NCBI GenBank assembly: GCA_011037195.1
Contig: JAAEAF010000119.1
Span: 1-64,000 of the forward strand
Reading direction: 5' to 3'
DNA: 64,000 nucleotides
Source: Triatoma infestans
Lineage: Eukaryota > Arthropoda > Insecta > Hemiptera > Reduviidae
The notes under the pieces are model-generated. The model searched no databases, was not told where the DNA came from, and saw nothing but the letters and a program-made list of their open reading frames with translations. Shown here piece by piece: positions 21,888 through 32,125 of the stretch; within the stretch, counting starts at the first letter, position 1, and each line of letters starts with the position of its first letter. Both the position numbers and the translations under genes were made by a program.

Positions 21888-23375
21888 TTACTTTCTCTTA
21901 CTCCTAATAGGAGGAAGTATTGTAATCATGCCAAATTTTCGATATCGAGTTTTCACCGGAAATATCCGTTTTGAGGTCCCCTGAGTCTAAAAAGTAGTTT
22001 TTACAAAATGGTTTGTTTGTGTTTATAAGTTTAGTTCAAAAATAAAAATCGTAGAAAGTTCAAACTTGTTATTCGATTTAGGAATCACCATGTTCTGGGA
22101 ATAGCCAAAAGTATGGCGAGGGCGTTTCTGAGAGAACGGAATCGGAGAAAGCACAATCGTCACAGGAGGCTAAGTACTGGGGCAAGATACGGCAAAATGG
22201 TCATGCTAGAGCTGTGTAGAAGAAGAACCAGAGAGACCCTGGGTTTAAACCCTGCACCTGCTTAAGCAGGTATCAGATCTGTCTGATAACGGGCCTGTTT
22301 ACGGGGCATGGTAGGTTCAAGAAACATCTGCACAAGGTGGGGATTGGTTGATTCGGAGCCCGTGTGTAGACTGTGTCAGGAGGAGGAGGAGGAGACGGCC
22401 TCTCACCTGTTGTTTGATTGCGTTGCAATCGGCAGATTGCGGTACGAGATCTTCGGCACGTTGAGACTGGAGGAAACGTACTCCAAGAATGAATGGTGGG
22501 GAAGGTTCTGGACCTCATGAAGAGGCGGGCTTCCTCTACTAGGTTTTAAGGAGTTGGCACAATAAGCATCAATGGGTAGGCTGCAGTGCCTGGGTTCGAG
22601 TCCCCCCCACCTTTGTCATTCTAATTCTAGGAATCACCATGGGAACCGACAGAAAATTTCTCAACCGGAAGTACCACTTTACTGAATTTTTTTTTTCACT
22701 TTCTTGCGTTTTCTCAAAAATAGCTCCGATTATTTTCTTCAAATTTGGTATATCAACTACACATACAAAGATCTACAGCTTTTATTTAAAACATTTCTCT
22801 GAAAAAATTCATTTAAGCGCCCTTTTTGGGGAGGTATAAAGTTACGGTTTCCTCTAAAATGTTATTTCAGTTTACTATACAATTCTGTCATCTAAATAAT
22901 ATTAATTAGAATTAAATGTGTTGTTGAAATTTCAAGTTTGAAAAAAATCAGATGACCGGAAGTGCGTTTTTATTGAAATCAGTGTTTTTCAGTTTTCTGA
23001 TATTTCACGAATACGGTTCCAACGATTTTCCTTAAACTTGAAATATAAACTACACATATACAGAGCTACAACATTTATTTGAAACATTTCTTCCGGTAAA
23101 GTCATTTAAGGGGTCTTTTGGGGAAGGGCTAGGGATAGTTGATTATACAATTCTACCATCCAAACAAAATTAATTAGTAATAAAATTCATTAATTAGGCC
23201 AAAATTACGAGTTTCAAGAAAATTAGTAAACCGGAAATGCGTTTTTACTAAACAGTTTTTTCAGTTTACAACGAATTTCATTAAATTTGGTACACAACTA
23301 TAAAATTTGCGAATTACAATTTTGTAAACTGGTGTAAGAAAAAGCTGTGTGAACGTTTAGCAGATTTTTTTTTAG
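21888..23375 (+). repeat. family A copy interrupted by a LINE
   Basis: Starts at the hairpin 'ctcttactcctaataggag' and ends with 'agctgtgtgaacgtttagcag'. After removing the LINE at 22093-22627 it is about 950 bp. Three internal units are marked by 'accggaagtacc' (about 22664), 'accggaagtgcg' (about 22954) and 'accggaaatgcg' (about 23231). Spacing is about 290 and 277 bp, so family A looks like degenerate tandem units between two ends. Confidence 0.8.
22093..22627 (+). pseudogene. LINE 3' end (zinc-knuckle region) with 14-bp target duplication
   Basis: The readable part, about 22305-22520, gives VCRLCQEEEEETASHLLFDC, a CX2C-X-HX4C motif typical of the C-terminus of I/R1/Jockey-type ORF2 proteins. 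Stops occur upstream. A perfect 14-bp direct repeat 'taggaatcaccatg' lies at 22079-22092 and 22628-22641. The host family A sequence reads straight through when the insert is removed. The 3' end is not poly(A) but 'tttgtcattctaattc'. A short B-box-like 'gggttcgagtcc' near 22592 is probably chance. Confidence 0.8.
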
Positions 23376-24014
23376 TCTTCAAATTTATTCAATGGGAGAA
23401 TCTAAACTTAATATGATGACTCATCGATTTTGAGGAAAATCAATTTCCTCAAAATGATGTTTCAAACACAAGTGGATATATCTGGACGTAAAGTTAGTTA
23501 GTATACCAAATTCAATGATATCCACTGGTGTCCTTATGGAAACAAATCGCAGTAAAGTGAAAAAAACTGTTGAATAAAAACGCACTTCCGGTCATCTGAT
23601 TTTCTTCAAACTTGGAATTTGGGCAATATATTTAATTCTAATTAATATTATTTATATGATAGAATCGTACAATGAAGTAAAATACCACATTAGAGGACAG
23701 CTTAACTTTAAAGTAACTTTCTGTCGGATCCCATGGTGATACCTTAATTGAATGTCAAATCTGAAGTTGATTTGACTTTTTTCTATTTTTGTGCCATAAT
23801 GCCCACCATATGCACAAAATACATACATATACACCATTTAAAAAAAACAACAAAAAAACACTATTTGGGATTCAGGGATCTTCAAAGCGTGTATTTACCG
23901 GTGGAAATCAATTTTATAAACACCATAAGATCGCAGTATCCTTTTCCGGGAGTATAAAACAAACTAAACACACAAAAACTTTTAAACTTCCGTTGATAAT
24001 TTTATGTAGTATAT

Positions 24015-24071
<57 letters not shown>

Positions 24072-24440
24072 AAACAAAGTTAAGCACCAAAACAATAACA
24101 CATCCTCCCAAAACAAACATAAATCAGTTAAAATGTACTATGCATGCCCTGACAGGAAATTTACATTCACTATATTGTAAAATGACCAACGCAGAGGACA
24201 TCCAAAGTGGTGGATGTCGTTACTAAATGTTTGTACATGGCCTAAAGTGGGGACTTGTTTTCCATCATCACAAAATGTCCGTAACTATGATGTACTACAA
24301 CACTTATGCGCTATACTAAAAGCTTCACATTCACATTATTCACTGATTTACAAAATTTTACAGCACCTATCATCACAATAGAACACGAAACTAAAGCCGA
24401 ATAACGAAATATTCAATTTTTGAATTATAACGGTCTTATT
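23376..24440. other. family A remnant, TC microsatellite and unassigned flank
   Basis: Reverse-orientation family A sequence to about 23960, then a (TC)n microsatellite at 24018-24067. The sequence 24070-24428 left of the LINE target site has no recognisable gene. Confidence 0.5.
24018..24067. repeat. (TC)n microsatellite
   Basis: About 25 perfect dinucleotide units. The minus-strand Arg-Glu repeat frame across it is an artefact of this microsatellite. Confidence 0.95.
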
Positions 24441-25276
24441 TTTTTTTTTTCCCGGGCGCATCGACGACTTATGGCCATTAGCGCCCCATATTCTCATATA
24501 TCTTTCTCTTCTTTTGCCACTCGAGCTGGGATGGCACCAATACCTTAATTGGCGTCCACACACAACACTTTGCCTGGCAGAGTGAGGTGGAACCATTAGT
24601 GGTTGATTCTTCCCACACTTCCCCACTTATCTCATCGAACTGGTCGACGAGGGGTAGTGCGGGTTATTGCAGTGCCATCCCTTAACTTCTGGAGAACCTA
24701 TTTCAACAACCCAAGCAAAAACCAAAAGCAACATTCTTTCATTTAATATTGTAATTTTTAGATATTTTAATTGTATAACTTTCACATAAGGAGGCTACTG
24801 AACAAGTTAAATGTGGAGTGCAGTACTTTTAACTTATGTTCCTGCACCCTCTAAAGACTCTAAAGAGACTAAATCTAAATTAACCTAAACCTAAGGGGTT
24901 GAAATACTTTTATATAATTTCTTTCAACCCCGAAATAGAATAAAATACTAACCTAACCATTTATACCAGCATTCTCGCTAATAAATACATTTACACTATA
25001 AAACCGTTCACGCTTATAAATACATTCTTGCCAATAAATACATTCACGCTATAAAAAAAACGTTCACGCTAATAAATACGTTCTCGCTAATAAATACATT
25101 CACGCTAATAAATTCGTTCTCGCTAATAAATACATTCACGCTAATAAATACACTCATACTAAACATACACACTAAGAGGAAAGTACTCGATATTCCTTTC
25201 CCCTTTAAAATAACTAACCTAATGGGTGAAGTACTCAATATTCCTTCACCCAGTTTTTCTAACCTAAGTACTAATC
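24441..25276 (-). other. LINE 3' UTR and poly(A) end
   Basis: Non-coding 3' region of the full-length LINE. It contains an 18-bp minisatellite (24970-25160) and a GC-richer terminal block (about 24450-24700), then the tail. Frames within it are shadows. Confidence 0.8.
24970..25160. repeat. 18-bp minisatellite in LINE 3' UTR
   Basis: About ten degenerate copies of 'cacgctaataaatacatt', alternating 'cacgct' and 'ctcgct' forms. The best-conserved run is 25055-25155. Confidence 0.85.
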
Positions 25277-28200
25277 CTAAATTTTATTATATATATTTAT
25301 GTCTTTCAAATAATCGAATAGCCTCCTTATGTAAGGAGAACCCTCTTGTAATACAACGCGCTTATCATGTGGCAGACCTGTTGTTTCTCTCTGTCTGTAC
25401 AGCGTCTGACACCCTTCCAACACGTGCGCTACCGTCAGCCTTTCTCGGCAACGAGGGCACCTCGGTCTTCTCCCACCAGTAAGGAGGTGCCCGTGAGTCA
25501 CACGTGTGTGACCTATCCTTAGCCTTGTCAGAATCACTGATTCGTGCCGCGGGTAGTTCTCGATCATGACATTTCGCACACGTGGTTTAATATCTTTTAA
25601 TTTTTCACTCATTCTGTCCCACCGACTTTGCCATTTTTTATTAATAATGTATTTCATATAAACCTGTAAGTCAGTGGGCCGTACGGGGGTGACATCATTT
25701 GTTTGTGCAGAGGCAGCTCGCTTAGCTGCCTCGTCCGCCCGTTCGTTACCGGACACACCAATGTGACCCGGCACCCAGGCGAACTTCACCCCTTGACCAC
25801 ATGCGCTTAGTTGCTGCAATAAATTGTAAATATTTAGGACCATTGGGTCCATCGAGAACTTATCCCGGAGGGCCTGTAATGCACTTAATGAGTCCGTCAA
25901 TATTAGTGTTTTATTATAATTTTTATCTCGAATTAATTTCAGGGCCTGGCAAATTGCGAACATCTCAGCTGTGTACACGGTTGCATATTGCGGAAGTGTC
26001 CAACTAAGGGTAACTCCCTCCGTGTACACAGCACTACCTACACCGTCGCCTATCTTCGACCCGTCAGTAAACACTGGCCGGAAATCATAATAAAGGTTTA
26101 AAATTTCTAACAATTTTTGCCTATAGACGACGGGTGGTGTTTCCTCTTTTTTATGTGTTGCCAGGTCCATACGGACGCTTGCAGAAGGCAGTAGCCATGG
26201 GGGGAGGTGCGCAAAGCGCCAACCCTCCACTGGGCCAAAGTCTACTCCCTCCGCGTCTAAGAGCTCTAGCGCTCGGACCCCGAGAGGTCGCGTCCGTGAT
26301 TGTTGTTGACGGTACTCTTGCTGAAATGGGCCCTCGAATATGGTATGGAATAACGGATGAAACCGCTTTCCCCACATTCCGGCAATATAGGTCAGGGTAA
26401 GCTGTTCCCTCCTAAGTTGAGGAGGCAGCATCCCCGACTCCACATATAGGCTTTCTAAAGGACTGGTCCGGAAGGCGCCTGTAAACAACCTAATTCCTTC
26501 ATTGTATATCCTATCTAATGACTTCAGGCGTGATTTGCGCGCTGAGCTATACACTGGCGCTCCATATTCTAATTTGGAGCGGGTAAGCGCAATAAAAATA
26601 CGCTTTAGGATTTCCCGCTCCGTACCCCATTTATAGCTGCCAAGGAATTTCAAAATATCGAGGGTTCTCCTTGCTTTCATGCATGTATAGTCTATATGAT
26701 CCTGCCACGTTAACTTAGTATCGAATATGAGGCCTAGGAAACGGATGCTTTCTTTATATTGAATCGGCATGCCGTCCAAGAATAAAGAAGGGGGACTATG
26801 CTCGTGCCTTAAGCGGCAAAAATGTAGACACACCGTCTTAGTACTAGAGAATTTAAACCCGTTCCTAGAGGCCTCATTAGCCACTCTGTCTATTGCCTGT
26901 TGTAGGGTTTCCTTCACCTCGCTAAGATCACTCCCTGATAAATAAATAGCGAGGTCATCAACATATAAAGATATTTGGAGTGGGTCTCCTACAACTTCAG
27001 CAAGACAATTAACCGCCATCGTAAATAGCGTAACACTTAATACCGACCCCTGAGGTATTCCGTTCTCAAGAGAATGAGGGTCCGAAAGGACCGACCCCAG
27101 TCGCACCCGGAACCTTCGTGACTCTAGAAAGCCACGGAGGAACCTCGGCAGCTTCCCTCTCAATCCCCATTCGTGACACTTCCGCAGAATCGCATATTTC
27201 CACGTCGTATCATAAGCCTTCTCGAGGTCGAAGAACACGGCCAGCACATGCTCTCTCCGCATAAATGCGTTTTGCACATAGACCTCGAGTTGGCTCATTT
27301 GATCCAACGTGGAACGATATCTGCGAAATCCCGCTTGATGCTGGCTGTAAAGTCCTCTCGTTTCCAAGACATATACCAATCTATAATTAATCATAGATTC
27401 GAGGACCTTACTCAAGCAGGTGGTCAACGAAATGGGCCTATAACTAGAGGGGTCCCTAGGGTCTTTTCCTTCTTTAGGGATCGGTATAATGACTGCTTCC
27501 CGCCAACCATCAGGGTATTGGCCCGTCTCCCATATGCTGTCATACAACTGGAGAAGCGCAAGCTTCCCAGCTGGGTTCAGATTTCTTAGCATAGCATATG
27601 GGATACCATCAATCCCTGGAGCAGTGTCTTTGCATTTAAGTAGTGCATTTTCTAATTCATGGATGGTCAGCGGTTCGTTGTAAGCGTCATTGAAGGCGGT
27701 TTCAAAATCGAGTGGCTGTTGCTCCACGTCACCTTTTTGCCGGAGGAATTCGGCTGAGTAACTCTGAGAGCTGGACACCTGCGCAAAATGTCCAGCAAAG
27801 GCCTCAGCCACGTCTCGTGGCTCGGTGACGACGACATCATTAATTTTTAGAGCTGGTATCAACGGAGTTCTTCGTCCACCAGAGAGGGCTCTTACTTTAT
27901 CCCACACTTCCTTTAGCGTCGACGACGATGAAATCTTAGACACATAGGAAGTGAGGGTTTTCCGTTTGGCTTCTTTTATTATTCGCCTCTCTCTGGCTCT
28001 TAGTCTTTTAAATTGTATTAAATTCTCTTCCGTAGGATACCTTTTGAACCTATTAAATGCTCGCTTTTTGGCTGCGTTGGCTATTTTACACTCCGGGGTC
28101 CACCAGGGGACGGGAGGTCTTACGACTCTTCCGCCTACCCGCGGTATTGAATCCCCGGCTGCTTGTCTAAGCGCTTCTTCAAAATTATTTGCATCAAGTG

Positions 28201-28984
28201 TGGCATCTCCCGTGAGAAGTGGTGCCACTACTTTAGAAGAGTACGCAGGCCAATTTGCTCTTTTGATGTCGTATCTCCAAGGCGTTATAAAATCTGCCCT
28301 AGAGATGGAGCTCGATACTAAGATTGGGTAGTGGTCACTATGGTATAATTCATCTAAGGTGGTCCATTCCAAACGTACGGCTATGGTGGGTGTTGCAACA
28401 CTCAGATCAATGGCACTAAAGCGCCCTGAGTGTGCGTTAAAATATGTTGCTGTACCATTATTGAGGATTATCATATTACTATTATCTATAATTTCCTCAA
28501 GAGCTCTGCCTCGAGCGTCGGTTCGCATTGACCCCCACCAGGTGTTATGAGAGTTAAAATCTCCCATTAATAACACCGGGGCAGGGAGTTGCGATAGCAG
28601 AGTCTCCAGGTCACTTCTCCGCCAGAGTGTATCTGGTAGGTAAATACTAACTAAAGTGACCTGAAATGGTATAGCTAGACGCACGGCAACAGCTTGTAAA
28701 TTGGTTTGTAGGTTCAGCCGTTTGCTGGGGATATTCTCCCTTACACAAACGGCGACACCGCCGTGCGCTCTCCCACCTGGGGCAGGTTGCACCTCTTTTC
28801 CATATATATTATACCCAGGGATACGAATTACTTGCCCCGGGCGAATCTTTGTTTCTTGGAGGCACAACCCAAATGGACGGTATTCCGCCACCAATCGGCG
28901 TAAACCTTCCATGTTACTCATGTAGCCCCTCAAGTTCCATTGAAGAATGGACTCACACATATTAATATTTATGGGTGACCACAT
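25277..28984 (-). CDS. LINE ORF2: endonuclease, reverse transcriptase, RNase H
   Basis: An intact 1235-residue polyprotein that nicks target DNA, copies the element RNA and degrades the RNA strand. The APE-type endonuclease (about residues 12-225) shows QWN17, QE44T, GD142FN, ID193L and SD217H. The reverse transcriptase (about 455-760) shows SSYRPISL, FFD586LEKAYD, GIPQGSVLS and the YVDD box at 674-677. RNase H (about 968-1090) keeps D974, E1007, D1031, H1074 and D1084. A C-terminal CX2CX7HX4C zinc motif is at 1176-1192. No stop or frameshift. The start M1 lies 133 bp after ORF1; M9 is an alternative. ORF2 is probably expressed from the same full-length RNA as ORF1 by reinitiation or a similar route, which is inference. 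Best fit is the I group; exact clade needs a tree. Confidence 0.95.
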   Translation of the reverse strand: MWSPININMCESILQWNLRGYMSNMEGLRRLVAEYRPFGLCLQETKIRPGQVIRIPGYNIYGKEVQPAPGGRAHGGVAVCVRENIPSKRLNLQTNLQAVAVRLAIPFQVTLVSIYLPDTLWRRSDLETLLSQLPAPVLLMGDFNSHNTWWGSMRTDARGRALEEIIDNSNMIILNNGTATYFNAHSGRFSAIDLSVATPTIAVRLEWTTLDELYHSDHYPILVSSSISRADFITPWRYDIKRANWPAYSSKVVAPLLTGDATLDANNFEEALRQAAGDSIPRVGGRVVRPPVPWWTPECKIANAAKKRAFNRFKRYPTEENLIQFKRLRARERRIIKEAKRKTLTSYVSKISSSSTLKEVWDKVRALSGGRRTPLIPALKINDVVVTEPRDVAEAFAGHFAQVSSSQSYSAEFLRQKGDVEQQPLDFETAFNDAYNEPLTIHELENALLKCKDTAPGIDGIPYAMLRNLNPAGKLALLQLYDSIWETGQYPDGWREAVIIPIPKEGKDPRDPSSYRPISLTTCLSKVLESMINYRLVYVLETRGLYSQHQAGFRRYRSTLDQMSQLEVYVQNAFMRREHVLAVFFDLEKAYDTTWKYAILRKCHEWGLRGKLPRFLRGFLESRRFRVRLGSVLSDPHSLENGIPQGSVLSVTLFTMAVNCLAEVVGDPLQISLYVDDLAIYLSGSDLSEVKETLQQAIDRVANEASRNGFKFSSTKTVCLHFCRLRHEHSPPSLFLDGMPIQYKESIRFLGLIFDTKLTWQDHIDYTCMKARRTLDILKFLGSYKWGTEREILKRIFIALTRSKLEYGAPVYSSARKSRLKSLDRIYNEGIRLFTGAFRTSPLESLYVESGMLPPQLRREQLTLTYIAGMWGKRFHPLFHTIFEGPFQQEYRQQQSRTRPLGVRALELLDAEGVDFGPVEGWRFAHLPPWLLPSASVRMDLATHKKEETPPVVYRQKLLEILNLYYDFRPVFTDGSKIGDGVGSAVYTEGVTLSWTLPQYATVYTAEMFAICQALKLIRDKNYNKTLILTDSLSALQALRDKFSMDPMVLNIYNLLQQLSACGQGVKFAWVPGHIGVSGNERADEAAKRAASAQTNDVTPVRPTDLQVYMKYIINKKWQSRWDRMSEKLKDIKPRVRNVMIENYPRHESVILTRLRIGHTRVTHGHLLTGGRRPRCPRCRERLTVAHVLEGCQTLYRQRETTGLPHDKRVVLQEGSPYIRRLFDYLKDINIYNKI

Positions 28985-29117
28985 GTGGCAAGATCTTCTT
29001 ATCTTTTGAATTTAACGTATTTACAGAATTTTTAAGACTATACAATATTTTATAAAAATGTTGGAATAAATTTATTATAAATATATACTGAGTTACATAC
29101 ATGGATGTTGTTTTTCT

Positions 29118-31124
29118 TTAATCAGTGGCACACTCTTTCCGCGGCTTGCCTTTGGGCCAGCCTTTTTTCTTTCTCTTCGGAGGGAAATCAGACTGATTTC
29201 CCCCTTCCGACTCCGATGCATCAATATCTGTCCCCAGCAGTTGCCACTGCTTTTTGGGGGAACAGATACTCTGGGAGGACGTCTGTCCTCTGTTAGTTAT
29301 TCTTCTCCCCCTAATCCTTATTGGGAGAGGGGGAGGTAATTTAAATTTAGCTTCCTTCCTCTTAGGGGAGCCTTTTGGTGAGTTGACCACCTTCCACTCC
29401 CCTTCAGAGGAAGCCAAAACTTTGGGCGGGAATATTCCCACCTTGGGATCACACCCACTAGGAGTGGGAGTGGTCATTGGAAGCCTTGCGGCTGCCGGTG
29501 CCCCTGTGAGGGCAGTTTCTTTAGGGGATGGATTGTCCCCTATCTTAATGGCTCCATCCACAACAAGGGAGGAGCTAGGTGAAGGGATTTCTCCCTCCTT
29601 TCTAATGGTTCCCCTTGTGACCGGGGATGGGCCTTTTGTTTGTTTCCCCTGAGTGTGTACAGGGGTTTGGATAGGGTGTGCCACTGATAAGGGCGCCCTT
29701 GCTTTTTCAGCGTAAGAACTTTCATGGGTTACATACGATTTACTTTCAACAATTGCCCTTGCTTCATGGTAGGGCAATTGTTGGAGTGTTTTAACTCTTT
29801 GTATTTCTTTTTCTTTAATTAGAATAGGGCACCCTGAGGATCTAGCAGTGTGTTCTCCACCACAATTTACACACATTATTGGCGGTGTGCATCCGCCTTC
29901 GTGTTTAATTTTTCCGCATTCACATACCATCTCGATTGCTTTGCATTTCATTGAAGTGTGCCCAAATCTTTGGCATTTATAACATCTCATTGGAGCTGGT
30001 ATGTATGGACGCACTCTTAGTTTGTAAAAGGCGGCGTCTACCATTTGTGGTGGTTTTGGGCGGTTAAATGTCAATACAAGGGAGGAGGTGTCTACTAGAT
30101 TACCATCCTGCCATCGCTTTATGCGTCGCACTTCTACCACGCCCTGATCTGCTAGACCCTCTTTTATATCATCTATTGTGCTATTTAGTAAGTCCCTGCA
30201 AGTGATTACGCCTTGGGAATTATTCAAGCGCTTATGGGGACTTGTTTCCAACTCAACATCCATGTATTTTTCTAAGCTTAGTATTGTTTTTGCTTGGATT
30301 CTGTTCTCACATTCGATACAAATGGAGCCATCATTTAACTTTTTAATGCTTTTGGTTTTGCCCAGTGTTGTTTTGATAAAGTTATACAGTTTAAAGGAGC
30401 AATCATTTGTAAATGTACCATTTTTCTTTTTTATAACAAAGTATCTACCCCAGTTATCTTCCTCTAAATCTAAAAATAATAATTTTTCACTTACTTCTTT
30501 CTCCTTGTAGTTGCCACCCCTGGCTTTCTTCCTCGGCGGGGAAGGGGGGTTGTAAGGCTGTAGGGTAACCTGCAAGCCAGTTTTCATTAGTCCAGAGATA
30601 TTTGCCGTCGACACGCCTTGTCCATTGCCATGTAGTCCAATCGGTGAGGGAATAGAGGTGGTGATAGGAGCAGATGTGGGAAGGATCTGGGATATCGGGA
30701 AAGGATTGTTTGGAGTAAGGATAGGAGGTGGTGTGGGTAGGTGAGAAGTTGTTGGGCTAGGCCCAGAAAGGTTTTTAATGTTATCCATAATAACAAAAAA
30801 AGGTTCATCAAGGTACGTGGTCCCGCCTCCTCGGACGATCAAATGCACCCGGTTACTATCCGGGTAGACCATCGCACCCTGACATAGTCCGGTGCCGCGG
30901 AAGACAACGTTCCGATACCGAAGCATCGACCCGTGTCCCCGCGACCCCCTTCCTAACCCTAGGAACCCACCTGAGGCGGAATTCCCTTGCCTTCCTGGGG
31001 TCGGGCTATCCCCCAGGTAGAGCTCTCGGGTGAAGCCGAGGCCAAAGACATGTGTTGGGATCGGACGCCCGCAGGTCGTCGTCTCCCTCAATGCCCAGGA
31101 TCCCCTTTTCCACCCTAGCCCCAA
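29118..31124 (-). CDS. LINE ORF1: gag-like RNA-binding protein
   Basis: Nucleic-acid-binding protein that packages the element RNA and assists strand transfer; usually cytoplasmic and nuclear ribonucleoprotein. The frame is 668 residues. A Pro/Ser/Thr-rich segment (about 119-200) precedes a basic KKAR stretch, then a mixed alpha/beta region (about 215-370). Three zinc knuckles follow: C381-C384-H389-C394 (canonical CX2CX4HX4C), C401-C403-H408-C412, and C418-C421-H425-C432. The tail is low-complexity, Pro/Ser/Lys-rich. The first 112 residues are Gly/Arg-rich and atypical; M113 at 30788 (MDNIKN) may be the true start, in which case the upstream part is 5' UTR. Located directly upstream of ORF2 on the same strand, as usual for such elements. 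No inactivating change seen. Confidence 0.92.
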   Translation of the reverse strand: MGLGWKRGSWALRETTTCGRPIPTHVFGLGFTRELYLGDSPTPGRQGNSASGGFLGLGRGSRGHGSMLRYRNVVFRGTGLCQGAMVYPDSNRVHLIVRGGGTTYLDEPFFVIMDNIKNLSGPSPTTSHLPTPPPILTPNNPFPISQILPTSAPITTSIPSPIGLHGNGQGVSTANISGLMKTGLQVTLQPYNPPSPPRKKARGGNYKEKEVSEKLLFLDLEEDNWGRYFVIKKKNGTFTNDCSFKLYNFIKTTLGKTKSIKKLNDGSICIECENRIQAKTILSLEKYMDVELETSPHKRLNNSQGVITCRDLLNSTIDDIKEGLADQGVVEVRRIKRWQDGNLVDTSSLVLTFNRPKPPQMVDAAFYKLRVRPYIPAPMRCYKCQRFGHTSMKCKAIEMVCECGKIKHEGGCTPPIMCVNCGGEHTARSSGCPILIKEKEIQRVKTLQQLPYHEARAIVESKSYVTHESSYAEKARAPLSVAHPIQTPVHTQGKQTKGPSPVTRGTIRKEGEIPSPSSSLVVDGAIKIGDNPSPKETALTGAPAAARLPMTTPTPSGCDPKVGIFPPKVLASSEGEWKVVNSPKGSPKRKEAKFKLPPPLPIRIRGRRITNRGQTSSQSICSPKKQWQLLGTDIDASESEGGNQSDFPPKRKKKGWPKGKPRKECATD

Positions 31125-31449
31125 AGCCTCGTGCCGGCAAGCACGAGGGAGAGGTATTTATACTCCGAGCTCTCAACGAGTGCGTGTACTTGTTCGTGCA
31201 GTGTGTGTAGTCGTCTGTAAAGTGTCGAGTGTTCAGGTGTGAGTGAGTGTGTGTGGTGGGGAGCTCAAGTTTACCTGTGGGTGCGCTGTACCCAAGTAGT
31301 TGCACACATCAACTACCTCTGCAGGTCCTATGTGTAGTGTGTACTGTCAAGGGTGTCAGTATGAGTGTATATGTAGTGTTGTTAGGCTGGGAAACCCGCA
31401 GGGACGCCTAGATCCCTGAAGAAGTGGCTAGTCCACTTCCCCCTACGGG
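31125..31449 (-). promoter_or_regulatory. LINE 5' UTR with presumed internal promoter
   Basis: The 325 bp between the 5' target duplication and ORF1 (about 660 bp if ORF1 starts at M113). LINEs of this kind carry an internal promoter in this region; none was pinpointed here. The sequence is GC-richer than its surroundings with repeated 'gtgtgt' and 'cacac' tracts. Confidence 0.5.
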
Positions 31450-31461
31450 AACGGTCTTATT

Positions 31462-32125
31462 ATAACGATTTAAGGTGTAAGGCGGCTATAAAATCAAAAA
31501 ACACTACCACCATCATAAACTAGAGCGAAAATACTTCAACAAACTTTATGTTCACTTTTTAGATATCTTCCTTCGTTTAAGAGTTATTTCAAAAGTGGCC
31601 CGTTTAAATGGGCCACCCTGTATAATTAGGGCAACTAAAATTTGTATAAAAATTCCAAGTTTAAAGAAAATATGTGAATTTTTTATAATTGTAGTAAATT
31701 AGGTTAAGGAGAAAGTCGTGTGAGAGCTTCATATGTTCATTTAAAGTGAAGAAGTTAAATTGCAAAATAAATAAATAAAATGCAAAAAGTTTTTATGAGA
31801 AAATGAAAAAAAAAAAACTTTTGGTGAGCTTTATAATTAAGTCGGCAACAACAATGGTTTTTATTATTCAAGGAAAACTTAATTACGTAAGCTTGAGTTT
31901 CAAGGGGAAAAAAGCTATTCTTTTTTTTATATGGTGGTCTTATAATTAGTATATAAAATTTGTTCCGCATTCGTAATTTGTAAGGACGTATTATTTGTTC
32001 ATTTAGTTTCCTTTCAGGAAACAAACTTGATGAAAGGAAGTTAATGATAAGAGATAAAGAAATGGTGGGGTGAATAATAATAATAATAAAAAAAAAAAAA
32101 AAACGAGAATCCAACCTTTCTACAG
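31462..32125. other. unassigned flank with a short palindrome and family A end
   Basis: A near-perfect palindrome 'gtggcccgtttaaatgggcc' plus 'accctgtata' lies at about 31597-31624, resembling the terminus of a Tc1/mariner-type MITE (complement begins 'tatacagggtgg'); the partner end was not found. A plus-oriented family A right end ('gagaaagtcgtgtgagag') follows near 31710. A poly(A)/AAT-rich tract is at 32073-32103. Confidence 0.4.

Larger units (their letters stand above)
24441..31449 (-). mobile_element. full-length I-type non-LTR retrotransposon (LINE)
   Basis: A complete 7.0-kb element on the minus strand: 5' UTR (31449 to 31125), gag-like ORF1, 133-bp spacer, ORF2 with endonuclease, reverse transcriptase and RNase H, an ~835-bp 3' UTR, and a 3' poly(A) tail seen as a T run just after 24440. 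A perfect 12-bp target duplication 'aacggtcttatt' lies at 24429-24440 and 31450-31461. Intact ORFs and an undecayed duplication indicate recent insertion. It moves by target-primed reverse transcription: the endonuclease nicks DNA and the reverse transcriptase copies the element RNA there. RNase H plus APE endonuclease plus CCHC knuckles point to the I group; R1 or LOA are alternatives. Confidence 0.93.

Noticed and set aside
22560..22620. A SINE or tRNA at a B-box-like 'gggttcgagtcc'
   Set aside because: No A-box at the right distance, and it lies inside the LINE 3' end bounded by the target duplication.
23914..24120. Arg-Glu and Ser-Leu repeat proteins
   Set aside because: Translations of the (TC)n microsatellite.
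25801..28925. Many plus-strand open frames inside the LINE
   Set aside because: Shadows of the intact minus-strand ORF2.
29254..30811. Plus- and minus-strand overlapping frames within ORF1
   Set aside because: Shadows of ORF1, which has clear zinc knuckles in its own frame.
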